DNA of 64,000 bases from Sphingobacterium sp. (GTDB taxonomy: Bacteria; Bacteroidota; Bacteroidia; Sphingobacteriales; Sphingobacteriaceae), in the NCBI GenBank assembly GCA_022712315.1, contig JALAGS010000234.1, positions 1-64,000 of the forward strand, given 5' to 3'. Positions within the stretch are counted from its first letter, which is position 1, and every line of letters starts with the position of its first letter. A program made the translations under genes and the position numbers. Under the pieces are notes generated by a model that did no database searches, was not told where the DNA came from, and saw only the letters and a list, made by a program, of their open reading frames with translations. Positions 26,109 through 35,141 of this stretch are shown here, piece by piece.

Positions 26109-26663
26109 TTAGCCTATATTTTGCTGTTTTTCCGCCAATTGCTGTGCCCGGCTTTTATAGAGTAAATAGCCTAAAACCAAGATAACAAGTAAAGCAACAT
26201 ACAGAAGGATATTGCCAATACCTCCGTTGCCAGATGTTTTGTCTACTTGCGTGCGCAATTTTTCGTTCTCTTTTTGAAGTTTGCTAATGGTGCCTATATA
26301 AGCTGAGACCTGTTTGTCGTAATCCGTTGCCAGTTGTTGGAATTTGTCTTTTTCAAAATCTTTGATTTTCAATAATTTTTGAGTCTCCAAGAAAATATTG
26401 TTGTCGGTGATAACAATATCTTTAAGGATGTCAATGCTTTTTTGCATGTCGCCTTTTGATTTGAATAAGCCAAAAAGCCCTGTTTTTTGCGTGAGGCTCG
26501 TGTCATAGGCACCGAATTTCTGTTGTCGGGCATCCAATAGGTCATTTACACGACTCCGTTGTACCTCAAAAGAGCTCGAATCTGGATTAGTTTGCGACTT
26601 GGCCTGCCCAAGGAAGCAAAATAAAATGCTGAGTAGAAAAAGGGATCTTAAAGATTTTATCAT
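26109..26663 (-). CDS. Exported coiled-coil protein with C-terminal membrane anchor (unknown)
   Basis: A 184-residue protein that I do not recognise. It has a signal peptide (1-24, ending AKSQ), a polar region, a coiled coil at about 85-145 (TISKLQKENEKLRTQVDK), a short glycine-rich turn, and a membrane helix at about 152-170 (LLYVALLVILVLGYLLY), then a basic-glutamine tail. The layout suggests a periplasmic coiled coil anchored at its C-terminus. No partner gene is evident. Confidence 0.7.
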   Translation of the reverse strand: MIKSLRSLFLLSILFCFLGQAKSQTNPDSSSFEVQRSRVNDLLDARQQKFGAYDTSLTQKTGLFGLFKSKGDMQKSIDILKDIVITDNNIFLETQKLLKIKDFEKDKFQQLATDYDKQVSAYIGTISKLQKENEKLRTQVDKTSGNGGIGNILLYVALLVILVLGYLLYKSRAQQLAEKQQNIG

Positions 26664-26824
26664 GTATTTGGACGATCTGTGTAATCAACTATTTAATTAA
26701 AATTAACGGACACGGTAAAATTTTATTTTGTCGTGATGCTATGCCTGAATTTTAGCCCTGTGGATGAAGCCGGCAGAGGATAAAAATAAGGCGTAGGTAA
26801 ATACCTGCCAATGAATTTATGAAA

Positions 26825-27613
26825 TTAATCTTTAAATTCTATACGAATTACATTGGAGTCGTCGTCGTGAAGTCCAAGTAGCTGACTTGCATTACCTTTA
26901 TTGATGGCAATTTCCAGGTAGTTTGAAATCCCAAATAAACAAAGTTTCTCACCTTCTCCGACTTCGTTGTAATGCCAGGAAAGGTTGGTAATGGTTTCAT
27001 TGCGTTTGAAATAAAGGACAAAATGACGTCCTTTTTGAACTTTATTGAATAAATCCTTGGAGATATTGGTAATGGCATTACCGAAAGCATCAACATAAAT
27101 GACGTTGCCCCGGATCATATCTTTATCAAAGATAGGCTGCAAAGTTACTTTTTCGATGAGCTGCTGCATCGGAGTGCCGATCTCTTTTAGTTTGCCTCCC
27201 TTGGCGATATGACAGGCTGACTTAGAAAGGATATCTGCGAGGGGGAAATGAAGATACCGAAGATCTTGCATTAAGTTGAGCTCGTATAATTCCTGTGGTT
27301 CATTGCCGTTCAGTAATAGACTGAAAATTCCATTGTCGGCCCCGACGAAATAATGATCGTTGTATTTCATGCCGATATATTTCGACTCTTCATGAAACAG
27401 GGTGTTGATTCCGATAATGTGAACGGTTCCTTTCGGAAAATAATGATAGGCGTTGCCTAATACAAAGGCCGCCCGAGGGATATTGAATGCTGGAATTTCA
27501 TGGGTAATATCAACAATATTGGCATCAGACAACTGCGATAAAAGACTACCTTTTAACGCGGCTTGATAAAAATCTTTGTGTCCTAAGTCTGTTGTTAATG
27601 TAATTACTGCCAT
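26825..27613 (-). CDS. DUF62-family protein (SAM hydroxide adenosyltransferase / halogenase fold)
   Basis: A 262-residue protein of the S-adenosylmethionine hydrolase family. The start ITLTTDLGHKDFYQAALKG, the motifs VDITHEIP and YFVGADNGIF, and the histidine in KSACHIAKGG all fit. The conserved VDPGVGTERR segment, which carries the Asp and Arg of the known Asp-Arg-His triad, is replaced by INTLFHEESK. This may be a Bacteroidota subgroup with changed chemistry. The gene is divergent from phoH. Confidence 0.85.
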   Translation of the reverse strand: MAVITLTTDLGHKDFYQAALKGSLLSQLSDANIVDITHEIPAFNIPRAAFVLGNAYHYFPKGTVHIIGINTLFHEESKYIGMKYNDHYFVGADNGIFSLLLNGNEPQELYELNLMQDLRYLHFPLADILSKSACHIAKGGKLKEIGTPMQQLIEKVTLQPIFDKDMIRGNVIYVDAFGNAITNISKDLFNKVQKGRHFVLYFKRNETITNLSWHYNEVGEGEKLCLFGISNYLEIAINKGNASQLLGLHDDDSNVIRIEFKD

Positions 27614-27964
27614 TATAATCTAAATCCTAGATCGAATTGCTGTCGAATCCCCTTAAATATACCCTTAAATTTATCTAAATAGTGGACAAAACTACTATTT
27701 ATCAGATGATTTATAAAGCTAATTGGATAACTTATTTTGAATCTGTCTTTTTTCGATTGATATACACAAACATAGCGAAGATTTTGTGCATAAGGAAATC
27801 TTTGCATCCCTTTGTCTCTTGTTTCCGTCGCCTTCTAAATCATCCTTTTTTGTGCACTGTATATTCTTGGTGGTTTCGTTAGAATACGTTAATTTTGAAT
27901 AGTATTATACAGAAACGATGTTGTGTAATGGCTACAATCTAATTAATTCTAAATAGGATAAAAT
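27614..27964. other. Divergent intergenic region (351 bases)
   Basis: This lies between the DUF62-family gene and phoH. It holds a good promoter for phoH near its right end and a long T/A-rich remainder. Two overlapping open frames of about 65 codons on opposite strands have no family likeness and look like chance. I see no RNA gene. Confidence 0.5.
27866..27897 (+). promoter_or_regulatory. Putative Bacteroidota promoter of phoH
   Basis: A CTTG -33 element at 27866-27869, a 20-base spacer and a perfect -7 box TAATTTTG at 27890-27897. This spacing is inside the 19-21 base range known for Bacteroidota sigma promoters. Transcription would start about 60 bases before the phoH start codon. Confidence 0.6.
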
Positions 27965-28930
27965 TTGAACGAATTACTAATTGCATTAGATGGTCTGAAT
28001 TTGCCCATATTATGGGGAGCAGACAATGAGCACTTCGATTATTTGAAGAAGCAATTCCCAAAACTGCGGATTGTAGCTCGCGGAAGTGAAATGAAGGTGT
28101 TGGGCGACGCGAAGGAATTAGATCTGTTTGAGCAATCGTTTAAGGAAGTCATGGCTCATCTGGAAAAATTTAACAACATTACTTTATTGGATTTTGAAAA
28201 TCTCCTGGGGGCAAATGCAGGTTCTGCAGCCCAACAGGAAAAGGAACTTGCTGCCAAACATGCTGCCTTCGGATCCGAGCCAATCGTTTATGGACCTAAC
28301 GGCCTGATCGTACGTGCACGTACCGCCAACCAGCGGAAAATGGTGGATAGTATTTCGAAGAATGACATCCTATTTGCGATAGGGCCGGCGGGTACAGGAA
28401 AGACCTATACGGCAGTTGCCTTAGCTGTCAGGGCACTTCGAAATAAAGAAATCAAAAGGATTATTCTTACAAGACCGGCCGTGGAAGCTGGTGAGAATCT
28501 TGGTTTTTTACCAGGTGATCTGAAGGAGAAGGTAGATCCGTATTTGCGGCCACTTTATGATGCTTTGGACGATATGATTCCAGCTGAAAAGCTGAAAGGT
28601 TACCTGGAAAATCGGACCATCGAGGTTGCACCATTGGCATTTATGCGTGGACGCACATTGGACAACTGCTTTGTGATTCTGGACGAGGCTCAAAATGCAA
28701 CGGATATGCAACTGAAGATGTTTTTGACACGTATGGGCCCCACAGCAAAGTTTATCGTTACCGGTGATATGACACAGGTAGATTTACCAAAGAAAAACCA
28801 ATCTGGATTGTCTACGGCGATTCGTTTATTGGAGAATATCGAAGGGATTGACATTATCCACCTGAGCGGCGGAGACGTAGTTCGCCATAAACTGGTACGT
28901 CGCATCTTGGAAGCATACGGCGATATTTAA
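27965..28930 (+). CDS. PhoH family ATPase
   Basis: A 321-residue cytosolic P-loop protein. The ATPase core spans about 115-315, with Walker A GPAGTGKT, the motif TRPAVEAGE, Walker B CFVILDEAQNAT, and TGDMTQVDLP. An N-terminal KH-like/PhoH N region precedes it. PhoH proteins are tied to RNA handling and phosphate or stress responses. The start is TTG 27965: a stop codon lies two codons upstream in frame, and AGGA (27955-27958) sits at a fitting distance. No ATG is available before conserved sequence starts. Confidence 0.93.
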   Translation: MNELLIALDGLNLPILWGADNEHFDYLKKQFPKLRIVARGSEMKVLGDAKELDLFEQSFKEVMAHLEKFNNITLLDFENLLGANAGSAAQQEKELAAKHAAFGSEPIVYGPNGLIVRARTANQRKMVDSISKNDILFAIGPAGTGKTYTAVALAVRALRNKEIKRIILTRPAVEAGENLGFLPGDLKEKVDPYLRPLYDALDDMIPAEKLKGYLENRTIEVAPLAFMRGRTLDNCFVILDEAQNATDMQLKMFLTRMGPTAKFIVTGDMTQVDLPKKNQSGLSTAIRLLENIEGIDIIHLSGGDVVRHKLVRRILEAYGDI

Positions 28931-29071
28931 TTGGTCTATGCTCAAAGCGAATGATTTGGGACTATGCAAATCGAGCACAGCAAGCTCGTAAAATAAAGCT
29001 ACTACATTTATGAATGCCCTTGAACGCAGACGTAAATGAACAATTACTTACATTTGAATTTTACTTTGAAC

Positions 29072-30022
29072 ATGAACGCTATAAAAGAAACAAATTTCAA
29101 TTTCGAAAATCAGACCGCTTTTTACCGAGGAAAAGTACGTGATGTGTATACGATTGCTAATACTTACTTAGCGATGGTAGCCTCAGACCGTATTTCGGCA
29201 TTTGATGTGGTACTTCCACGTCCAATTCCGTATAAAGGGCAGGTATTGAATCAAATTGCAGCCAAATTTTTAAAGGCTACGGCTGATATTATTCCAAATT
29301 GGGTGGTATCTGTTCCGGACCCAAGTGTAACTATCGGTCAACTATGTGAGCCGTTTAAAGTGGAAATGGTTATCCGTGGCTACATGTCGGGACATGCATG
29401 GCGTGAGTATGCTGCAGGTAAACGTGAAGTATGCGGTGAGGCTTTGCCGGAAGGGTTGAAAGAAAATGACAAATTGCCAGAACCGATTATTACGCCAACA
29501 ACAAAGGCAGCTGTTGGACATGATGAAGATATCTCCCGTGCCGATATTTTGAAAAAAGGTATTGTAAGTGAAGAAGACTATGTTCAATTGGAGCAATATA
29601 CGAAAGCTTTATTCCAAAGAGGTACTGAAATTGCCGCGCAGCGGGGTTTAATTTTAGTGGATACAAAATATGAATTTGGAAAAAAAGATGGAAAAATTGT
29701 GCTGATCGATGAGATTCATACACCGGATTCTTCCCGTTATTTTTATGCGGAAGGCTATCAAGATCGTCAGGAAAAAGGCGAGGCACAAAAGCAGTTGTCG
29801 AAAGAGTTCGTTCGCAAATGGTTGATCGAAAACGGCTTCCAAGGAAAAGATGGCCAGGTTGTTCCGGAGATGACTGATGAGATTGTCGCATCGATTTCCG
29901 AGCGTTATATTGAGTTGTATGAGCATATTGTTGGGGAGAAATTTGTGTATCCGGATCAAGAAAACGTATTGGAGCGTGTGGAAAGAAATGTCGCAAACGC
30001 CTTGAAAACACTAAATTATTAG
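29072..30022 (+). CDS. purC: Phosphoribosylaminoimidazole-succinocarboxamide synthase
   Basis: About 316 residues. It joins aspartate to CAIR with ATP in de novo purine synthesis, in the cytosol. The motifs YRGKVRDVY, SDRISAFDVVLP, IRGYMSGHAWREY and DTKYEFG are all typical. This is the longer SAICAR synthase type found in Bacteroidota and yeast. I chose ATG 29072 (MNAIKETNF) because homologs usually begin there; a frame from 29036 adds 12 non-conserved residues. It is followed closely by the STAS and rnz genes. Confidence 0.95.
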   Translation: MNAIKETNFNFENQTAFYRGKVRDVYTIANTYLAMVASDRISAFDVVLPRPIPYKGQVLNQIAAKFLKATADIIPNWVVSVPDPSVTIGQLCEPFKVEMVIRGYMSGHAWREYAAGKREVCGEALPEGLKENDKLPEPIITPTTKAAVGHDEDISRADILKKGIVSEEDYVQLEQYTKALFQRGTEIAAQRGLILVDTKYEFGKKDGKIVLIDEIHTPDSSRYFYAEGYQDRQEKGEAQKQLSKEFVRKWLIENGFQGKDGQVVPEMTDEIVASISERYIELYEHIVGEKFVYPDQENVLERVERNVANALKTLNY

Positions 30023-30055
30023 TACATTGTATCCTCAAACAAAGGAGATAGACTA

Positions 30056-30436
30056 ATGAAGTATACCATTGATAAACACGATCGCTATATTGTCATAGAA
30101 CCTCATGTCGATGTGATTGACGCGGATAATGCCGCTAAACTCAAAGGGGAGTTTTTGTTGCGGAATACGATTGGACAACGGAATATTGTTTTGGACATGA
30201 TCCACGTTCAGCAAACGGACGAGGTGGGTATCCGTTTAGGGGTGCTTGCTCATCGTTTGTGTCAGTCTGTGGGTGGCATATTCATTCTGGTTAATCTTTG
30301 TCCAACATTGATGGATATGGTTCGGGTGTCGCATTTGGATAAATCGTTGAAAATTGCACCATCTTTAAAGGTTGCCGAGGATTTAATCTTTGCACACGAA
30401 CTGGAATCTGAGTATCGGGGGGCAATTGAAGATTAA
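30056..30436 (+). CDS. STAS-domain protein (anti-sigma factor antagonist-like, degenerate site)
   Basis: A 126-residue single-domain STAS protein. The fold pattern is recognisable: an IVIEPHVDVIDADNAAKL strand-helix, then ILVNLCPTLMDMV. In SpoIIAA-type antagonists the phosphorylated serine lies in a DSSG motif. Here the matching place reads D55-E56-V57-G58, so it cannot be switched by serine phosphorylation in the usual way. A good Shine-Dalgarno AAAGGAG lies 8 bases before the ATG. The gene ends one base before rnz starts, so the two are coupled. Confidence 0.8.
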   Translation: MKYTIDKHDRYIVIEPHVDVIDADNAAKLKGEFLLRNTIGQRNIVLDMIHVQQTDEVGIRLGVLAHRLCQSVGGIFILVNLCPTLMDMVRVSHLDKSLKIAPSLKVAEDLIFAHELESEYRGAIED

Positions 30437-30437
30437 T

Positions 30438-31349
30438 ATGAAGTTTGAAGTTCTGATATTAGGAAATAGTTCGGCGACACCCATGTTTGATCGTCATCCG
30501 ACTAGCCAAGTGCTGAACTTTAATGAGCAATTGTTTTTGATCGACTGTGGAGAGGGGACACAAATGCAGCTCAGCCGATACGGTATCAAAAGCAATCGCA
30601 TAGGACATATATTTATTAGCCATTTACATGGGGATCATTATTTGGGTCTGGTCGGGCTGCTCTCATCGATGCACCTTGTCGGTCGAAAAAGTGATCTCCA
30701 TCTGTATGGCCCTCCTGCTTTAAAGGAGATTCTGGATGTGCAGTTTTTGCATTCCGAGACTGTTTTACGCTATAATCTTGTTTTCCATCCGATTTCACCG
30801 GAGCAGCCGGGCGTTATTTTTGAAAATAGAACGTTAAAAGTAAGTGCATTTCCATTAAAACATCGCATCGCTTGTACTGGTTTTCGCTTTGACGAAGGGC
30901 CTCGCGCTCGAACACTACTTGGTGATGTGGTTCAGGAACTGAATATACCTACGGTGTATTTCCCGATGATTAAGAAAGGATTTGATTACGTCGATGAAAG
31001 TGGCAAAGTGTATACAGCGGATGAGCTGAGCCTTCCTGCTCCCTTATCGCGCAGCTATGTATATTGTTCCGACACGGTACGTACCGCAGAATATCTGCCT
31101 TATGTTCAAAAGGCGAATCTGATGTACCATGAGTCCACATTCCTGCATGATATGGTCGATCGGGCAAAAGAAACGTTTCATACAACAGCTTTGGAAGCTG
31201 GAGAGATCGCCCAGGAGACTCAGGCCAATAAGTTACTGTTAGGCCATTATTCGGCACGATACCGAGATTTACAACCCCTATTGGAGGAGGCGAGAACCGT
31301 ATTCCCAAATACGGAGCTCTCTGTTGAAGGTCGATGGTTTTCGGTATAG
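30438..31349 (+). CDS. rnz: Ribonuclease Z
   Basis: A 303-residue metallo-beta-lactamase-fold endonuclease that trims tRNA 3' ends. The start ILGNSSATPMFDRHP, the motif LIDCGEGTQMQL and the metal site SHLHGDHYLG near residue 65 are diagnostic; later ligands include HESTF and GHYSARY. ATG 30438 follows the STAS stop by one base. An upstream frame from 30390 only overlaps the STAS gene. RNase Z is of interest here because one of the two tRNA-Asp genes lacks an encoded CCA. Confidence 0.95.
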   Translation: MKFEVLILGNSSATPMFDRHPTSQVLNFNEQLFLIDCGEGTQMQLSRYGIKSNRIGHIFISHLHGDHYLGLVGLLSSMHLVGRKSDLHLYGPPALKEILDVQFLHSETVLRYNLVFHPISPEQPGVIFENRTLKVSAFPLKHRIACTGFRFDEGPRARTLLGDVVQELNIPTVYFPMIKKGFDYVDESGKVYTADELSLPAPLSRSYVYCSDTVRTAEYLPYVQKANLMYHESTFLHDMVDRAKETFHTTALEAGEIAQETQANKLLLGHYSARYRDLQPLLEEARTVFPNTELSVEGRWFSV

Positions 31350-31571
31350 TTTTGTGTGAATTTTCACTTATTTCTCCAGGACAGCTTTGCTAGAGCATGG
31401 AAATACTGCTATGAGAGAGGTTCCCAATGGTGGAAAGGAAGAGATATAAGCAAATTTCCAGACCAGTTGATAAATGCAATCGAAGGTCCAATAGATCAGC
31501 AGTGAATAATTGCTTATTATATTGCATATGATGAACAATTTATCTAAGTTTACGGCTCTAATTTTTTTATA

Positions 31572-32630
31572 ATGGATAATCCATTCAACTTAAACAACCT
31601 ACTACGGGAAAATATTAAGAAGCTCGTACCTTATTCATCCGCGAGAGATGAATTTAAAGGGGAGGCATCCATATTGATTGATGCCAATGAAAATCCTTTT
31701 GGATCCCCACTAAACCATGATTACAACCGATACCCAGACCCTCTCCAACATCAAGTTAAAGCAAAACTTTCTAAAATAAAAGGTGTCCCTTCAGAGAATA
31801 TCTTTTTGGGAAATGGAAGTGATGAAGCCATTGATATTTTATACCGTGCATTTTGTACCCCTGGTGTTGACAATGTGATATTGGTTCCGCCAACCTATGG
31901 GATGTATGAAGTTTCTGCGAATATCAATGATGTTGCTTTCAAAAAGGTAAACCTAACTGCCGATTACCAGCTGGACTTGGACGGTATTGCCAATGCAATA
32001 GATGCACATACTAAACTGATCTTTATCTGTTCTCCCAATAACCCAACAGGAAACTCAATCCGTCGTCAGGATATTGAAGCGATCTTAAATAATTTTCAGG
32101 GGCTAGTCGTTGTGGATGAAGCTTATATTAATTTTTCTGCTGTCAAATCATTTACGCAAGAATTGGCTGAATACCCCAATCTAGTGGTATTGCAGACGCT
32201 GTCTAAAGCCTGGGGACTTGCGGCTTTACGTTTGGGAATGGCTTTTGCAAGCAAAGAGATTATAGCTGTTTACAATAAAATAAAACCACCCTATAATATT
32301 AATCAAGCCACGCAGGATATCGTATTGGAGGCCTTAGATCATGTGGATCAAGTCAATGACTGGATCAAGGAAACGGTGGCTGAACGGGAGAAACTGGTAC
32401 GCGAACTGCTTGAGCTGGACTATGTGCAACATATTACACCTTCTGACGCCAATTTTATCTTGGTCAAGATGGAGCAGCCACGTGAAGTTTATGATTACTT
32501 GGTTCAATATGGAATTATTGTTAGAGATAGGTCCAAAGTCGAACTCTGTGAAGGTTGCCTTCGGATTACTGTTGGTACACCTGCCGAAAATCAAATATTG
32601 TTAGAAAAACTTAATCAAATCAATAAATAA
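31572..32630 (+). CDS. hisC: Histidinol-phosphate aminotransferase
   Basis: A 352-residue PLP enzyme that makes histidinol phosphate from imidazole acetol phosphate. The PLP lysine is K212 in TLSKAWGLAALRLG. IDANENPFGS near the start and FICSPNNPTGN are family motifs. It is the first gene of the local his operon. The 222 bases upstream contain no leader peptide rich in histidine codons and no clear attenuator hairpin, so control is not the enterobacterial type. Confidence 0.95.
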   Translation: MDNPFNLNNLLRENIKKLVPYSSARDEFKGEASILIDANENPFGSPLNHDYNRYPDPLQHQVKAKLSKIKGVPSENIFLGNGSDEAIDILYRAFCTPGVDNVILVPPTYGMYEVSANINDVAFKKVNLTADYQLDLDGIANAIDAHTKLIFICSPNNPTGNSIRRQDIEAILNNFQGLVVVDEAYINFSAVKSFTQELAEYPNLVVLQTLSKAWGLAALRLGMAFASKEIIAVYNKIKPPYNINQATQDIVLEALDHVDQVNDWIKETVAEREKLVRELLELDYVQHITPSDANFILVKMEQPREVYDYLVQYGIIVRDRSKVELCEGCLRITVGTPAENQILLEKLNQINK

Positions 32631-32634
32631 TACT

Positions 32635-33774
32635 ATGCCTGATAACTTAAAACGTGTACTGTTTATAGACCGAGATGGAACATTGATTTTGGAACCTGAA
32701 GACGAACAAATCGATTCTTTTGCCAAATTAAAATTCTACCCTGGTGCCTTGCAGTATCTGCCACGTATCGCAAAGGAGCTGGATTTCGAATTGATCTTGG
32801 TTTCCAACCAAGATGGTTTAGGAACTTCTTCCCATCCGGAGGAGAATTTCTGGCCCGTCCATCATTTTGTGATAGATACGTTTGCAGGAGAAGGAGTAGT
32901 GTTTGCCGAGGAACATATCGATAAAACTTTTCCACAAGAGAATGCGGATACCCGCAAACCTGGAGTTGGTATGCTTGGTGCGTATTTTGATGCGTCGAAA
33001 TACGATTTGAGCCAATCTTTCGTTATTGGAGATCGTGTAAACGATGTGAAACTGGCGCAGAACCTCGGTGCTAAAGCAATTTGGCTGCGTGCCAACGATC
33101 AATTAGGTGCTTTGGAAAACCTTGCGATCGATTCAACTGTTATAGCTTTAGAGACAACAGATTGGAAAACTGTCTACGAGTTTCTTAAATTAGGGACACG
33201 TACCGCCGAACATCATCGAAAAACCAATGAAACGGATATTTTTATTCAGTTGAACTTGGATGGTTCGGGCAAATCGAATATCGAAACTGGACTGCCGTTT
33301 TTCGATCATATGTTGGATCAATTGGCTAGACATGGAGCACTTGATTTGACCATCAAAGCAAAAGGGGATCTTCATATTGATGAACATCATACTATTGAGG
33401 ATACAGGCATTGCACTAGGTGAGGTCTTTTTGAAAGCTTTGGGTGACAAACGTGGAATTGAGCGTTATTCCTACACGTTGCCAATGGATGACTGTTTGGC
33501 TCAGGTGGCGTTGGATTTTGGCGGCCGCAACTGGATTGTATGGGATGCAGCATTTAAACGCGAGAAGATCGGAGACATGCCTACGGAAATGTTCTTTCAT
33601 TTCTTCAAGTCATTTTCAGATGCTTCGCGATCAAATTTAAATATTAAAGCTGAGGGCGAGAATGAACATCATAAGATCGAAGCGATCTTTAAAGCTTTTG
33701 CTAAATCCATTAAGAAAGCGGTAAGACGTGATGCCGACCATATGCAATTGCCAAGTACAAAAGGAGTGTTGTAA
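32635..33774 (+). CDS. hisB: Bifunctional histidinol-phosphatase / imidazoleglycerol-phosphate dehydratase
   Basis: A 379-residue two-domain enzyme. Residues 1-170 are a HAD phosphatase (LFIDRDGTLI, then VSNQDGLGT and VIGDRVNDVKLA). Residues about 185-379 are the IGP dehydratase with metal-binding histidine motifs DEHHTIEDTG and EHHKIEAIFKAF. It performs steps 7 and 9 of histidine synthesis. It starts 4 bases after hisC. Confidence 0.96.
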   Translation: MPDNLKRVLFIDRDGTLILEPEDEQIDSFAKLKFYPGALQYLPRIAKELDFELILVSNQDGLGTSSHPEENFWPVHHFVIDTFAGEGVVFAEEHIDKTFPQENADTRKPGVGMLGAYFDASKYDLSQSFVIGDRVNDVKLAQNLGAKAIWLRANDQLGALENLAIDSTVIALETTDWKTVYEFLKLGTRTAEHHRKTNETDIFIQLNLDGSGKSNIETGLPFFDHMLDQLARHGALDLTIKAKGDLHIDEHHTIEDTGIALGEVFLKALGDKRGIERYSYTLPMDDCLAQVALDFGGRNWIVWDAAFKREKIGDMPTEMFFHFFKSFSDASRSNLNIKAEGENEHHKIEAIFKAFAKSIKKAVRRDADHMQLPSTKGVL

Positions 33775-33775
33775 G

Positions 33776-34375
33776 ATGATAGGAATTATTAATTATGGTG
33801 CGGGGAATATTTTCTCGTTGACAGCGGCACTGGATCGTGTTGGGCTTACCTATGGTATGGTCAATACAGCAGATGAGATCGATCAATATGACCGTATCAT
33901 CATTCCGGGAGTGGGCCATGCTGGAGCAGCAATGGACAAGCTACAGGAATCTGGGCTGGTACCCTCTATCAAAAAGCTGCAAAAGCCTGTCTTGGGTATC
34001 TGTGTTGGTATGCAACTGCTGACAGATTTTTCAGAGGAGGGGAATGCCGAAATGTTAAAACTGTTTCCTTTGAAAACGTTACATTTCGATGCCGGAAAAG
34101 CAGGTAAGGTACCACATATGGGGTGGAACAGCGTCTCCGTGCAAGCAGGTAATCCTTTATTTGCCAATATCGAAGATCAGACTTACTTTTATTTTGTTCA
34201 CTCGTATTTTATCGAATACGATGCGACTTATACCGCAGCGAAATGTGTTTATGGAGAGCCTTTTTCGGCGGCGATTTCCAGAGACAATTTCTTTGGCGTA
34301 CAATTTCATCCGGAGAAATCTGGGAAAGCAGGAGAGCAGTTGTTGCTCAATTTTTCAACTATTCAAATTGACTAA
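33776..34375 (+). CDS. hisH: Imidazole glycerol phosphate synthase, glutaminase subunit
   Basis: A 199-residue class I glutamine amidotransferase. The nucleophile is C76 in GICVGMQLL, and the His-Glu pair is in QFHPEKSG. It feeds ammonia to HisF. I chose ATG 33776, one base after the hisB stop, with Shine-Dalgarno AAGGAG at 33761-33766 inside the end of hisB. Confidence 0.95.
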   Translation: MIGIINYGAGNIFSLTAALDRVGLTYGMVNTADEIDQYDRIIIPGVGHAGAAMDKLQESGLVPSIKKLQKPVLGICVGMQLLTDFSEEGNAEMLKLFPLKTLHFDAGKAGKVPHMGWNSVSVQAGNPLFANIEDQTYFYFVHSYFIEYDATYTAAKCVYGEPFSAAISRDNFFGVQFHPEKSGKAGEQLLLNFSTIQID

Positions 34376-34387
34376 AAATATTCGACT

Positions 34388-35140
34388 ATGTATATCATTC
34401 CAGCAATAGACGTTTTGGACAAAAAGGTTGTCCGTTTGAGAGAGGGTAACTACAACGACGTCACAACGTATGCGATTAGTTTAGAGGAACAGATCGAAAA
34501 CTACCGTGCAAATGGTACGGAGTTGGTTCATATCATCGATTTAAACGGTGCAAAAGGGGACTTCAGCAACCAAGCCTATTTATTTGACATCATCCAAAAG
34601 ACGGATATGAAAATACAATATGGTGGTGGTGTCAGAAGTATAGAAAAAGTAAAAGAATTGGTTGATGCTGGTGTTTATCGTGTTATCGTAGGAACACAGG
34701 CGATCACAAATCCTTCATTCCTGGAGGAACTGGCTACATTGAACGAAGGAAAAGTAAAATATGCTGACCACATCGTTATTGCTATTGACGTGTTGGATGA
34801 GGTAATCAAATATTCCGGATGGTTGGAAAGCTCACCGATCAAATTGATCGAATATATCGATAAATGCTTGGTTTTAGGATTCTTTCGGTTTTTATGTACT
34901 GATATCAGTAAAGATGGTAAATTAGGCGGTGCGGGTGTTGAATTGTACCAAAAGTTGTTGAACCATTCTCCGATTATCAAATTAATTGCTTCTGGTGGCA
35001 TCAGTTCGATGGAAGATATTCAAAAACTTCAGGAATTGGGCAGTGTAGAATCCGTTGTGGTTGGTAAAGCCATCTATGAAAATAGAATTTCGATCGATGA
35101 AATCAAAGACTGGAATTTAAAATCGTTAATCAGGTTTTAA
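34388..35140 (+). CDS. hisA: ProFAR isomerase
   Basis: A 250-residue TIM barrel that isomerises ProFAR to PRFAR. Catalytic aspartates are in PAIDVLDKKVVRL at the start and in IVIAIDVLD mid-protein; phosphate-binding loops are GGGVRS and ASGGIS. It is a related half-barrel duplicate of HisF next door. It lies 12 bases after hisH and one base before hisF. Confidence 0.95.
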   Translation: MYIIPAIDVLDKKVVRLREGNYNDVTTYAISLEEQIENYRANGTELVHIIDLNGAKGDFSNQAYLFDIIQKTDMKIQYGGGVRSIEKVKELVDAGVYRVIVGTQAITNPSFLEELATLNEGKVKYADHIVIAIDVLDEVIKYSGWLESSPIKLIEYIDKCLVLGFFRFLCTDISKDGKLGGAGVELYQKLLNHSPIIKLIASGGISSMEDIQKLQELGSVESVVVGKAIYENRISIDEIKDWNLKSLIRF

Positions 35141-35141
35141 A

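Noticed and set aside
29490..30038. A 182-codon frame antisense to purC
   Set aside because: It overlaps a conserved gene throughout and shows no domain.
31350..31571. A his leader peptide or attenuator before hisC
   Set aside because: There is no run of histidine codons and no alternative hairpins with a T run.
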